DNA of 64,000 nucleotides from Persicaria tinctoria (lineage: Eukaryota; Streptophyta; Magnoliopsida; Caryophyllales; Polygonaceae). Below the pieces are notes generated by a model. It worked only from the letters and a program-made list of their open reading frames with translations. It made no database searches and was not told the origin of the DNA. The translations under genes were made by a program, and so were the position numbers. Location: positions 24,640,475 to 24,704,474 of the forward strand of contig JBANSL010000009.1 of NCBI GenBank assembly GCA_037127255.1. Reading direction: 5' to 3'. Of the stretch, positions 11,597 to 22,692 are shown piece after piece (position 1 is the first letter of the stretch; the number at the start of each line of letters is the position of its first letter).

Positions 11597-12846
11597 GCAA
11601 CGGGGGTTGAACAAGTTCTCCCGCCGAGAGGTGTCAATCTCCACCTTCTCACTGGCGCTCAAAGTCCTCTTAACCACGAAGTTCTCACCAACTATTGCTC
11701 TGGCAACGACCTCCTCATCCTCATCCCCAACTGGCAGCTCTTAAGGGTCATCGAGGCCTTCCACCTCATTTACCACTTCTCTGAACGAGTTAAGGAGAAC
11801 CTTTCGTGGGCTGGGGCATTCTCTAGCATAATGCCCAAACTCATAGCACTTGTAACACTTGACCTCTTGAGGCCTGCTGGACTCTGGTCTAGGAGGTGGA
11901 GGTGTTGGATTAGGGATGACAGGACTAGGGCTTGGGTTAGCTAGAGGTCTAACGGTGGAGGGAAAAGTAGGACTAGGGTTAGGCGGTTGGGGACGGTAAC
12001 ACCGGGGTGGTTCTGAAGGAGATTCAGCTCCCGTCCAAGGCCTTATTGAGGACCATGCAGGCCTCTTTTTGAGAAAGTTTTCATAGACATGTGTGGCATG
12101 ATGGAGAGCATCAATTACATGGGTGTGTTGCAGTTGCAACACAATCTCAGCCATATCAGAGTTCAGACCTGCAAGAAACTTAGCAAGAATATAAGAGTCC
12201 GCATACCTTATGCCCGATCACTGCAAAAGGGTGCGTAGTTCCTTATAGTAATCGTCTAAGGATCGAGGACCCTGTTTCAGTTTTTCTATCCTCAACAACA
12301 GTTGTTGCCCATGGTCCACCGTAATAAAGCGAGCTCACATCAAATGTGTCAGCTCTCCCCAGGTCGTCATTGGTGGAGCTCGAGTGTAGGCCCGATCTCC
12401 TAATACTCCTTGCCACCAAGAGAGTGCATAATCAGTAAAGTGGATGATAGCGAGCTCCACTTGCTCCTTCTCTGGATAGCGATGGAAACGAAAGACATGT
12501 TCATCTTTGACCTCCTAATCCCGATACGCCTCCGGCCCTGCAACACCAGTAAAAATAGGGATGCTTACCTTGACCCCATGGGTTCGACGTTGGCAGCCAT
12601 ATTTGATCGTGGCTTGTTGCGATGATGGCGATGTTCGTCCCTGTGTCCTCTTCCGCCATCTTGGTTCCTCTGGCGGTGTGGTTGTCCGTCATGGATCCCA
12701 TGATCACTCAGTACATCTCTCGGGGCTAGCGGTAATCGTCGTAGTATCTCTACAATGCTTAGCTCCATTCTGTCCATACGGTGAGTTAGCTCCTGGACAG
12801 CTAGGTCAACTCTGCCTCCTTCCCTGTTCACCGAATGTTGTGACAT
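11597..12846 (-). pseudogene. Element G gag (retrotransposon gag and CCHC knuckle), degenerate
   Basis: Capsid and nucleocapsid precursor of a Ty3 element. The start ATG (12846-12844) gives MSQHSVNREGG. The capsid core (about 12530-12120) reads KVSIPIFTGVAGPEAYRD, then a TAG where a Trp is usual, then EVKDEHVFRFHRYPEKEQ and ALSWWQGVL. Two TGA codons follow before LAKFLAGLNSDMAEI. A Pro-rich linker leads to the knuckle CYKCYEFGHYARECPS near 11850. The last codons (ENLFNPRCSIEGK) are cut by the LINE. The changes are of the kind expected from cytosine deamination. Confidence 0.85.
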
Positions 12847-13080
12847 CACCACAGACAATCAAGCAAACTCGTCAAGTTAGCAAAACAGAAACCTCTCTCT
12901 CACTTTGGTGGACGCTTACACTCTCCCACACACTCCGCTCGTGTGTTTAAAGTGTTTGCCTCACTATAATGTATTCTCATAAAAGAATGAGACTCCAGAA
13001 CCTGCAAAATGAGCAAACAACAGAGATAATAGAAGTTAGTAACAATAGATCTCCTTGGCGTTTGGCTCTCAACTCCTTAC
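12847..13080 (-). other. Element G leader next to gag
   Basis: Untranslated leader between gag and the insertion point of element A. It resumes at 26696. No other feature is seen. Confidence 0.6.
13076..13080. repeat. Target site duplication CTTAC of element A, left copy
   Basis: Identical to 26696-26700. It marks the outer boundaries of element A. Confidence 0.9.
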
Positions 13081-13514
13081 TGACGCGGGACCATCTTCTA
13101 CAACTCCAGACACACCCATTATACTTGGAGAAGGACCAATGACTCGAGCTAGAGCTAAGAAGCTTCAGAGAGACTCATTCAACTTTGTGGGTCATGCTTT
13201 GTTCTCGAGCAAGATTCAACTCCCCGAGCCTACATTGAAGAATTACATGTGCATAGGAGTTGCTGAAGGTATCGATGCCGACACCAGAGGTATCGACGCC
13301 AACGTCTAAACCCATGTTTGAGCACTGAAGGCCTCGGCGCCAACACTCAGCCCTCGGCGCCGACACCAGTTTGCCTAGAAACCATGTGGGCCGAATTGGG
13401 ATTATTTAAGTTGTTATTTTAAGACCTTATTTACTTATGTTTTAGGTGTTATTTTCTGTCCATTAGATGTAAGTTTTATCTTATTCTATCTTCTTTTACT
13501 TAGGAAAACCGGTC
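13081..13514 (+). repeat. Element A 5' LTR, first part (before element B)
   Basis: Starts TGACGCGGGACC. It can be read in frame from the first bases as a Pol-like tail containing GPMTRARAKKLQ, ending at a TAA near 13309. The equivalent stretch in the 3' LTR would continue pol if a stop had not formed at its start. Confidence 0.9.
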
Positions 13515-14618
13515 TGATGCGGGACCATCCAAGACACCTTTGGATGATGTCTTTCTAAAAAGGAAGAAGAAGGCTCCACCATGGGAAAAGGTCCAAAGGT
13601 GGGAGCTTGACGTTTAGCTCGTTCATAGTCATTTGACAGCTTTTTGACGTCTCTGTAAAATGGGTCGTACGGATTCAATATTTATCGGATTGAGGCGTGC
13701 CATATCTTGTTGGAACGAGGACGAAAAGATCTACAACTTTTATGTTGAAGGTTTTTCCAGATTCAACCTCGAAATTGGCCGAAAATGCACATCTTTGCAA
13801 GCTGTCACTGTTTTGACGGGATTTTACTAAGTGTTGGAACCCCATTTCGCCTAGTGTTCCTATTGGGCCGAAATTGGGCTATTTTAAGTGTTATTTCTAG
13901 AGATCTTATTTACTTATGATTTTAGGTGTTTTAATTAGATGTTAGATATTATCTTTCTATCATTAAACTCGACCCATCAGGCCTTAGCATAGCTTATATA
14001 TTTCGATTTCATACATTGTAAACATTCAGCTTTCAATGAATAGAATTAGTTCTCTCAAACTTGTGTGAAACACATTGAGTGATGTTGATCCAACTAGAGA
14101 TGTGCTCGTTGATCACGAATTGATAATCTCAGCTTGGTTTGCTTTGCCGTTCATCAACTTCGCAAGACTTGGTGAATCTAGTATCCACAAGCCCCCTCCT
14201 TGTGCCTTCAAGTTGTCCGCTTGATTGTGTAGGGTTGTAGAGGCGGGTTGTGTAGTCATTGGTATTGGTTCCTACCCTCTGAGGAGGCCTGGGGTCTTTA
14301 TCTTGTTCTGCATAGATCGACTCAGTCCTTATCGGTCGTGTCTTTCCATTCTTGTTATTCAATTTCGAGTCTTGCTACTGTTTTGTCGAGTCTTGTTACG
14401 TTCTTGATCGATCTTGATCTATCTTGGTCGAATCTTGCATTGTTCTTGCTGCGTTCGTTGAGTCTTGTTGAGTCTTGCATAAATCTTGCATCTTTCTTGC
14501 GTACCTTGAAGCCTTTCTTGCTGCGTCAGACTTGTGTTCTTTGAGTTCTTGAGTGTTTCTTTATTGTTTCTTGCTTGTTGTCGAAGATCGGACCCAACCT
14601 ACGGCTAACCCCGTATCA
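13515..14618 (+). repeat. Element B 5' LTR
   Basis: Starts TGATGC and ends GTATCA. A probable TATA box lies in gcttatatatttcg near 13990. The last third is rich in imperfect 'gagtcttg' and 'ttcttg' units. Confidence 0.92.
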
Positions 14619-14621
14619 AAT

Positions 14622-14633
14622 TGGTATCAGAGC
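14622..14633 (+). other. Primer binding site, tRNA-iMet (element B)
   Basis: Reads TGGTATCAGAGC, 3 bases after the LTR end. Confidence 0.92.
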
Positions 14634-15965
14634 TTTGGTTTCCGACATCAAGATTGAGTCTTTTTCTTTTCATAAACACAAAAACCCACAAAAAGAGTCC
14701 TTTTCTTGTTTTGGTCTTTTACTTCTTGTTTCTTGAATTGATTATTGCACTAATCTTGAGTTTGTGATTGTTTGTGGTTGCATAGCCTAAACACAAAGCC
14801 TAGCCGAGACCAGTGGAGTCGACCAAGCCGTGAAGCACCCTTGTGCATCACCCTAGCCGACGGTAGAAATTCTGTCCCCATAAGTTGATAGCTTGGCCGA
14901 ATCCTATACCACAAAGCAAACCCTAGTGTGTTCTATCCTTTCTATCTTTGGAATATTTTATCTATCCTATATCTATTCTATTTGCCTTGTTACAATCTGA
15001 TTTTAATTGATAGATTAATCCATATTATCTATCTTTTATCTTTAAGAGGCTTAGATAGATCTTGTTACCTTATATATCCAAATGTTGTTTATAAATACAT
15101 CTTTAGGGCTGAAATTTCTATCATTTATCACCAACACACCAATTTTCGAGTCCTACATCTCAAGTTGAGTCTTTTCTTGCATTAGTTTCATATTTAAAAA
15201 AAAAAAAAATCAGATCCGAAAATTACAAAAAAAAAAGAGAAGAGAAAGTGTTTGTTAGTTGTTTGTTGATCTAGTGCAAGAAAGCTCCAAGGACTAACCT
15301 TTTTGGTGATTCCCTAGCCCTAAATCGACAGCCCTATTCCCCAAACACATTACCTCCACAAAATTCTAAATTGAAACCCTACCTTGCAATTACAACATCA
15401 TAACTTAAGGTTTTCAATCAAAAGAGGTAAATTTCCATACTTTCCTAGTCTTTCTTTTATTTTCTTTTATGTACAGCTTCTGTCGAGTTGTTTGAGGCTG
15501 TTGTCGAGCAATTCTCCTACTGTCGAGTTGCTTTTGGAGTTGTGTCAAAAAGATCTCAGCCTTGTCGAGTTCTCTTTATTGCATATCGAGTTGCTTTTGC
15601 TTGTTTCTGCCTTGTGTCGAGTACTCTTCCTCTATATTGAGTATTCTTTTGTCGAAACAGGTCCTGAGAAGCCACGTCGAGTACTGTTTTGGTTGTGTCG
15701 AGTACTGATTTTCCTTGATCAAGTGCTCTCCTTGCTTTGTCGAGTACTACAGCCCTTGTTGAGTACTCTTGTGTGTTGTTTCATTCATTCTCTTGATTCA
15801 TATACTATGATTGCTTAGTTCTTTGCTTGGTTGTTGGTTCGCCCAAAGCGGATTGCCCCAGCAAGCGTGATATACCAATCGGAGAGAAGAGTGTGAGCGA
15901 AACACAATTGTGAGGTGTTTATATTTTTCTAACTTTTACTTAGTTCTTTGTTTGTTTTATTTGAT
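14634..15965 (+). promoter_or_regulatory. Element B leader with a TCGAGT motif array
   Basis: About 1.3 kb of untranslated leader between the primer site and gag. From about 15480 to 15780 the motif (t)gtcgagt recurs roughly ten times at irregular 25-45 base spacing in a pyrimidine-rich context. Element A has a matching array at about 20430-20690. The leader ends with a conserved block (gcccaaagcggattgcc) shortly before gag. It may hold packaging or regulatory signals; that is inference. Confidence 0.6.
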
Positions 15966-17918
15966 ATGTCTAATCAGGTCACCATGTTCAACACCATGAT
16001 GGAGACCTTAGCTAAGATAAATAAAGGATTGGCGGCATTAGAGGCTCGGCCATCCGGATCTAACAACATGTTTGGGCAAGGTAATCCCCGGCGTACTGAA
16101 GCGCCTCATGATGAAAGGGATGTACATAATCCTAATCCTAATCCTCATTTAGCTAAACCTTTATTTGATAAGAACATCTCTCCACAAAGGGAGAGACATG
16201 GTAGGAATAATGCGTTTGCTAATATGCAGGGACGAGGGAAAGGACGATGGCAACAAGATGAGTACTACTTCTCAAAGGACGACGACTACTTCCAAGAGGA
16301 TGATCATTGGGAGCAACGTCCTAGACGAAATGATAGAGGAGGTCAATACCACTATCGAGCACCTAGAGAGCCTGCACAAGATGGCATAGGTATGGTAAAG
16401 GTAAAGATCCCTCAATTTTATGGTACCAACGATCCAGATGCTTACATTGATAGGGAAATTAAAATGGATCGAATATGGATTTGTCATAACTTCTCTGAAC
16501 ATAAAAAGGTGCAACTAGCTTCTCTAGAATTTCAAAGTTTCGCTTTAATTTGGTGGGATAATCTAGTTAAAGAAAGAAGAAGATTCCTTGATGCACCTAT
16601 TGCTTCTTGGATTCAATTAAAAGCACTTATGAGAAGTAGGTTTGCTCCTCCACATTATGCTAGCGAGCTTAGACAACGATTAGAAAATCTTAAGGAAGGT
16701 AGCAAAACTGTTGAGGACACCTTTTATGCAATGCAAGAAACCATGGCTAGAGCTAATGTAGTTGAGTCCTATGAAGATACAAATGCTAGGTTTCTTAGAA
16801 TATTGCACCCCGCCTTAGCTCGTGAAATTGATTACTTTCCATATTCTACGCCTACTGAAATTTTACATTTAGCTATGAAAGTGGAAAGAAATGCTAGATA
16901 CAGGAGCCAAGGTGGTAGAATGTCGAGTGGGCAACCCCAAGAGTGGCACCAAGGCCACGTGCAGCAGCCCCAAGGGAGGTTTGATGGCGGCTCAAGGGAG
17001 AAAGCAAACCAACCCCATGGGGGTAGTGAAGGCCGAACACCCCAACAGCCCATCGACAATGGTGAAGCGTCTTGGAATGGACATGAATCGTCTAGGGTAT
17101 CTACTGCCCCTAAAAGGAGTAATCCTAACTCTTCTACTCTTGAACCTATGTACATTCCTTGCTTTATATGCCAAGGTAGAGGACATATTATGAAGGATTG
17201 CCCTAATAAGAAAACTCTCATGATTAATCACCTAGGCGATAATGAATCTGAAAATTCTAGTAATAAACATGATGAGCATGTTCATAATGATCAAGATATT
17301 AGTTTACTTTCTTCTAACGATGATTGCCTTGAACATGAGCATGTTGATTCTTTGATTGATTTAAATGTTCAACCTATACCCTGTGCTGATAATCAAAGCA
17401 AAGATTTGTGTCAAACTACATGCTTAGAAGAAGGCATAGTTTCTAATATGATCATTGATGATGAAACTTCTTCTACTATTGCTAGCATTGAGTTAATTGA
17501 AAATTCAGCCTTGGAAAAGGATGAAAACTTGCTAGTTTTGGATGGAACATTAGGGATTGATGACCAAGCTCAAGTGCATATTAAGTTACAACATCATGAA
17601 GATGACATGAAATATGAATTATGCACTAATAAAGTTTCTTTTCTTGATTTTGTAGATGAAGCTGAGACAATAACCATCGAGGAGTGGTCAATCTCTACAC
17701 CAATCGTTCTTGAGATGGATTTCCATGGGCATATGGTGTTCGATCCAGGAGCTCGTGTGGCTGCATGTGCGGAATCATATATGACCTTGGATTCGAGGAC
17801 GAATCCTTTTCAAGAAAGGGAGATTGATGCGGGACCATCCAAGACACCTTCGGATGATGTCTTTCTAAAAAGGAAGAAGAAGGCCACCATGGGAAAAGGT
17901 CCAAAGGTGGGAGCTTGA
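15966..17918 (+). CDS. Element B Gag protein with protease-derived tail, open reading frame intact
   Basis: Open frame of about 650 codons. I choose the ATG at 15966 (MSNQVTMFN) because it aligns with the gag start of element A; a frame-compatible ATG lies 18 bases upstream. Order: N-terminal region, Arg/Gly-rich stretch, retrotransposon gag domain (KVKIPQFYGTNDPDAYID, ALIWWDNLVKERRR) and a CCHC knuckle (CFICQGRGHIMKDCP). An acidic segment follows that aligns with the element A protease, but the active-site IIDGGS is replaced by IIDDET. The frame then skips to the last residues of Pol (LDSRTNPFQERE) and ends 94 bases into the 3' LTR. There are no stops or frameshifts, in contrast with element A. 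It probably makes a Gag without enzymes and would rely on a related element for these. Confidence 0.88.
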   Translation: MSNQVTMFNTMMETLAKINKGLAALEARPSGSNNMFGQGNPRRTEAPHDERDVHNPNPNPHLAKPLFDKNISPQRERHGRNNAFANMQGRGKGRWQQDEYYFSKDDDYFQEDDHWEQRPRRNDRGGQYHYRAPREPAQDGIGMVKVKIPQFYGTNDPDAYIDREIKMDRIWICHNFSEHKKVQLASLEFQSFALIWWDNLVKERRRFLDAPIASWIQLKALMRSRFAPPHYASELRQRLENLKEGSKTVEDTFYAMQETMARANVVESYEDTNARFLRILHPALAREIDYFPYSTPTEILHLAMKVERNARYRSQGGRMSSGQPQEWHQGHVQQPQGRFDGGSREKANQPHGGSEGRTPQQPIDNGEASWNGHESSRVSTAPKRSNPNSSTLEPMYIPCFICQGRGHIMKDCPNKKTLMINHLGDNESENSSNKHDEHVHNDQDISLLSSNDDCLEHEHVDSLIDLNVQPIPCADNQSKDLCQTTCLEEGIVSNMIIDDETSSTIASIELIENSALEKDENLLVLDGTLGIDDQAQVHIKLQHHEDDMKYELCTNKVSFLDFVDEAETITIEEWSISTPIVLEMDFHGHMVFDPGARVAACAESYMTLDSRTNPFQEREIDAGPSKTPSDDVFLKRKKKATMGKGPKVGA

Positions 17919-18925
17919 CGTTTAGCTCGTTCATAGTCATTTGACAGCTTTTCGACGTCTCTGTAAAATGGGTCGTACGGATTCAATATTTATCGGATTG
18001 AGGCGTGCCATATCTTGTTGGAACGAGGACGAAAAGATATACAACTTCTATGTTGAAGGTTTTTCCACATTCAACCTCGAAATTGGCCGAAAATGCACAC
18101 CTTTGCAAGCTGTCACTGTTTTGACGGGATTTTACTAAGTGTTGGAACCCCATTTCGCCTAGTGTTCCTATTGGGCCGAAATTGGGCTATTTTAAGTGTT
18201 ATTTCTAGAGATCTTATTTACTTATGATTTTAGGTGTTTTAATTAGATGTTAGATATTATCTTTCTATCATTAAACTCGACCCATCAGGCCTTAGCATAG
18301 CTTATATATTTCGATTTCATACATTGTAAACATTCAGCTTTCAATGAATAGAATTAGTTCTCTCAAACTTGTGTGAAACACATTGAGTGATGTTGATCCA
18401 ACTAGAGATGTGCTCGTTGATCACGAATTGATAATCTCAGCTTGGTTTGCTTTGCCGTTCATCAACTTCGCAAGACTTGGTGAATCTAGTATCCACAAGC
18501 CCCCTCCTTGTGCCTTCAAGTTGTCCGCTTGATTGTGTAGGGTTGTAGAGGCGGGTTGTGTAGTCATTGGTATTGGTCCCTACCCTCTGAGGAGGTCTGG
18601 GGTCTTTATCTTGTTCTGCATAGATCGACTCAGTCCTTATCGGTCGTGTCTTTCCATTCTTGTTATTCAATTTCGAGTCTTGCTACTGTTTTGTCGAGTC
18701 TTGTTACGTTCTTGATCGATCTTGATCTATCTTGGTCGAATCTTGCATTGTTCTTGCTGCGTTCTTTGAGTCTTATTGAGTCTTGCATAAATCTTGCATC
18801 TTTCTTGCGTACCTTGAAGCCTTTCTTGCTGCGTCAGACTTGTGTTCTTTGAGTTCTTGAGTGTTTCTTTATTGTTTCTTGCTTGTTGTCGAATATCGGA
18901 CCAACCTATGGCTAACCCCATATCA
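17825..18925 (+). repeat. Element B 3' LTR
   Basis: Starts TGATGCGGGACC and ends CATATCA. Its terminal ctatgg...ccccatatca against ctacgg...ccccgtatca in the 5' LTR shows two CG to TG/CA changes. Confidence 0.92.
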
Positions 18926-19025
18926 CGGCCCAACAGATTTCATGGCCTATATATTTCGATTTCAGCTTTGTAATTCAATTGGAACATTCATAATACAAGT
19001 TATCCTTCTCAAACGTGTGAAACAC

Positions 19026-19094
<69 letters not shown>

Positions 19095-19547
19095 GCCGAA
19101 TTGAGCAGTGCTCTTCAGGGTCTCGAATCGATTGATAATCTCAGCTTGGTTTGCTTTGCCGTTCATCAACTTCGCAAGACTTGATGATCCTAGTATCCAC
19201 AAGCCCCCTCCTTGTGCCTTCAAGTTGTCCGCTTCATTGTGTAGGGTTGTAGAGGCGGGTTGTGTAGTCATTGGTATTGGTTCCTACCCTCTGAGGAGGC
19301 CTGGGGTCTTTATCTTGTTCTACATAGATCGTTTCAGTCCATATCAGGTCGTGTCTTTTCATTCTTTACATTAACTTTCGAGTCTTTCTTTGTTCTTACT
19401 GCATTCTTGGTTTTCTTGATCGATCTTGAACCTTTTCTTGGTCGAATCTTGCTGTTCTTGTTGAGTCTTGATTCGTGTCTTTTGTTTCTTGTTTAGTTTC
19501 TTTCTTGTTGTCGAAGATCGGACCACCTCACGGCTAACCCCGTATCA
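18926..19547 (+). repeat. Element A 5' LTR, second part (after element B)
   Basis: Continues the LTR interrupted at 13514. It matches 26125-26695 of the 3' LTR except for a large AG-repeat expansion. It has a probable TATA box (cctatatatttcg) at about 18943 and ends CGTATCA. Confidence 0.9.
19028..19090 (+). repeat. (AG)n microsatellite, about 31 units
   Basis: An uninterrupted AG run of 63 bases in the 5' LTR of element A. The 3' LTR has only a short agagagaaagag at the matching place (about 26226), so the tract changed length after insertion. Confidence 0.97.
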
Positions 19548-19550
19548 AAT

Positions 19551-19562
19551 TGGTATCAGAGC
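19551..19562 (+). other. Primer binding site, tRNA-iMet (element A)
   Basis: Reads TGGTATCAGAGC, 3 bases after the LTR end. Confidence 0.92.
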
Positions 19563-20871
19563 TTTGGTTTCCGACATCAAGATTGAGTCTTTTCTTTTTC
19601 TAAACACAAAAACCACAAAAAAGAGTCATTTTCTTGCTTTGGTTATTTACTTCTTGCATTCCTTTTGATTATTTTACTAATCTTGAGTTTGTGATTGTTT
19701 GTGGTTGCATAGCCTAAACACAAAGCCTAGCCGAGACCGTGGAGTCGACCAAAGTGGTGCGCAATTCCCCTTGTGCAGCACCTAAGCCGGCGGCAATACC
19801 TTGTCCCCATAGTTGATTGCTTGGCCGAAATTGTCCTCCACACAAAGCAAACCCTAGTGTTTTATCTTTCCATCATTTGTTCTATCTTTGGAACTTTTTA
19901 TCTATCTTTTATCTATTTCTATTATTTATTGCCTATTGATAATCTGATTTTTGGTAGATAAAGTTCATTATATCTATCATATATCATAAAGGCACAAGAT
20001 AGACCTTATTACCTAAATTAGCCATTCTATCTATATCTTTGCATTAGGGCTGAAGTTTTATCTTTTATCACCACCATATTCAGATTTTCGAGTCCTATTA
20101 CATATTTAGAGTCTTTCTTGCATTAGTATAAAAAAAAAAATCAGTTTCGAAATTTATTTTAAAACTTGGACCTAGGAGGATAAAATTCACTAGGGGTAAA
20201 AGTAAGTAAAAAAAAAAAGGAAAAGTGTTTTGTTTGATCTAGTGCAAGAAATCTCCCAAGGACTAATTGGTGAACCCTTCTTCTCAGCCCTAGTCGACAT
20301 ACCCTATCCTAAACACATACACCTCCACAAAATTGAAACCCTACCTTGCAACTACAACGTCCTAACTTAAAGGTTTTCAATCAAAAGAGGTAAATTTCCA
20401 AGTTTGTTTTTATTTCTCTTTCTTTTCTATTTGTGTCGAGTAGAGCTTGTTTTCTCGAGTTCTCTCTTGTCTTGGTCGAGTATTATTGTGTGCTTGAATT
20501 GTTTGAGTCGAGTGATCTCAGCCCTTGCCGAGTTCTCTCTTGTGTGTGTCGAGTGCATTAGACCCCTGTCGAGTGCACCCTTGTTGTGTCGAATTGATTT
20601 CTTGCAATTGCCTTTGTTTTTGCTTGAATCAAGTGCTTACAAGCTACTGCCGAGTGCTCTTACCCTTTTGTCGAGTGCTTTGTTGTTCGTTTCATTCACT
20701 ACATACCTTGATTTGCTTAGTCTTTGCTTGGTAGTTGATTTGCCCAAAGCGGATTGCCCTAGCAAGCGTGATATATCAATCAGAGAGGGAGTGTGAGTGA
20801 AACACCATTGTGAGGTGTTTTATTTTTTACTAATCTTTAACATAGTTCTGTGTTTCTTTGTCTTTGTTATA
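19563..20871 (+). promoter_or_regulatory. Element A leader with a TCGAGT motif array
   Basis: Untranslated leader of about 1.3 kb. From 20430 to 20690 about ten copies of gtcgagt or close variants are spaced irregularly, as in element B. The block gcccaaagcggattgcc follows at about 20740. Confidence 0.6.
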
Positions 20872-22662
20872 ATGTCTAACAATCAGGGAAACAATGGTGG
20901 TAACAACTCCACAAACTCGAGTGCAACAGTCACTCCCGAGCAATTTGCCACCTTGATGAATAACGTGAACAACATGATGAACACTTTGGCGGGCATAGCT
21001 ACTGTCCCTAAAACCTTGGCTGCACTACAAGCCAAGATGACGGCTTTGGAGAGCTCTAGGCCTAGTGGTTCGAACACCATAGGAGGTCAGCAAGAGCGAG
21101 TGGAGATACCTAATGATGAAAGAGAGGTCGTTAACCCTATTCCTAATCCTAATCCTCATGTCAATATTAATTTAGATAATCCTTTATTCAATGAAAACAA
21201 CTCTCCACGAGGTGGGAGAAATGATCGGAATAATGGGTTTGTTAATGTGCAAGGTCAAGGACAAGGAAGGGGAAGAGGACGTGGCTATCAAGAGCGTTTC
21301 TATTACTCGGAGCAGGATGACGACTTCCAAGAAGAGGAGTATTGGGAGCAACGCCCGAGACGGAATCAAAGGGGAAATCAGAACCGACCACCTAGGTTCA
21401 ATGATGACGACGGAATGGGTAAGGTTAAGGTAAAGATTCCTCCTTTTGATGGTAAGACTGATCCAGATGCTTATATTGATTGGGAGATTAAAATGGAACA
21501 AATCTGGAATTGTCATAATTTCTCAGAACCTAAGAAAGTACAACTAGCTTCCCTAGAGTTTCAAGGTTTTGCATTAATCTGGTGGGATAATCTTGTTAAG
21601 GAAAGAAGAAGATCCCTTGATGCACCTATTGCATCTTGGGAACAACTAAAAGTGGTCATGAGAAATAGGTTTGTACCTCAACATTATGACAAAGAGCTAT
21701 TAAACAGATTAGAAAACCTTAAACAAGGTAGTAAAACTGTTTAGGAAACATTTAATGTTATGCAAGAAGCTATGGCTCGAGCTAATATAGTAGAAACTCA
21801 TGGGAAAACCAATGTTAGATATCTTAGGATATTGCATCCAGCTTTAGCTCATGAAATTGATTACTTTCCCTATACTACTCCTACTGATTTGTTACATCTA
21901 GCTATGAAAGTAGAAAAGGGACAACGCTACAAAAGCCAAGCTAATAGGATGTCGAGTGGCTAGCAACAAGGATGGCGCCAAAACCGACCTCAACAGCCCC
22001 AAGGGCGCTCGGACGTGAGTTCTAGGGAGCGAGCTCAGCAGCCCCAATGGAGAGGTGAGAGTCGACAGCCCCAGCAGCCCCTCGACAAAGGAAAAGATCC
22101 ATGGAATGGACGAGAATCGTCTGGGACATCTACTGGTCCCAAAGGGAGTAATCCTAACCCTTCTACCATTCGTTCTAGAGATATTGTGTGTTTTAAATGC
22201 CAAGGTAGAGAGCATTATATGAAGGATTGCCCTAATAAGAAAACTCTCATGGTTAATCATTTAGGAGAATATGAATCTGAAATTTTTTGTGATGAACATG
22301 ATGAGAATGCTAATAATGACAATGATCAGAACTTAAACCTTGTTTGTTATGAAAATGATGATGATGAGGTTGGATATGAGCATGGCGAATCTTTGATTGT
22401 TAGGAGAGTTTTAAGTGTTGTGCCTACACCATGTGATGATAATCAAAGAGAAAACTTGTTTCATACTCGTTGTCTAGTTAAAGGAAAGGTTGTGAATGTG
22501 ATCATTGATGGAGGTAGTTGCTGTAATTTAGCTAGTCAAGAAATGGTTGACAAATTGCATTTACCTACTGTCCAACACCCTAGACCTTACAAATTGCATT
22601 GGATGAATGATTGTGGCTTATTGAAAGTGAATAGGCAAGTTAAAGTGCATATTAAACTATGA
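20872..22662 (+). pseudogene. Element A gag and protease, interrupted by in-frame stops
   Basis: Gag starts at ATG 20872 (MSNNQGNNGG). It has an Arg/Gly-rich stretch, the gag domain (KVKIPPFDGKTDPDAYID, ALIWWDNLVKERRR), the knuckle CFKCQGREHYMKDCP and the protease motif VIIDGGSCCNLASQEMV. In-frame stops lie at 21742-21744 (TAG where element B has GAG for Glu), 21961-21963 (TAG) and 22660-22662 (TGA). The frame is otherwise the same throughout, so only point changes disable it. The protease motif here is intact, unlike in element B. Confidence 0.9.
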
Positions 22663-22692
22663 CATTATGAAGATGATGTTTTATGTGATATT

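Larger units (their letters stand above)
13515..18925 (+). mobile_element. Non-autonomous Ty3 element B of the gag-only type (TR-GAG-like)
   Basis: A 5.4-kb element with LTRs of 1104 bases (13515-14618) and 1101 bases (17825-18925). It has a tRNA-iMet primer site, a leader of about 1.3 kb and one open frame for gag. Protease catalytic residues, reverse transcriptase, RNase H and integrase are missing. The 5' and 3' LTRs differ at about 13 bases plus two small indels by eye, fewer than in the enclosing element A, as expected for a later insertion. The flanks are cggtc (13510-13514) and cggcc (18926-18930). The uninterrupted 3' LTR of element A reads aaccggcccaacag at this place, which proves the insertion point. 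Confidence 0.92.

Noticed and set aside
14129..14362. Recurrent 77-codon frame found in each Ty3 LTR (also near 577-810, 18437-18670 and 26289-26510)
   Set aside because: It is antisense to the LTR just before the primer site. Its recurrence only reflects LTR homology.
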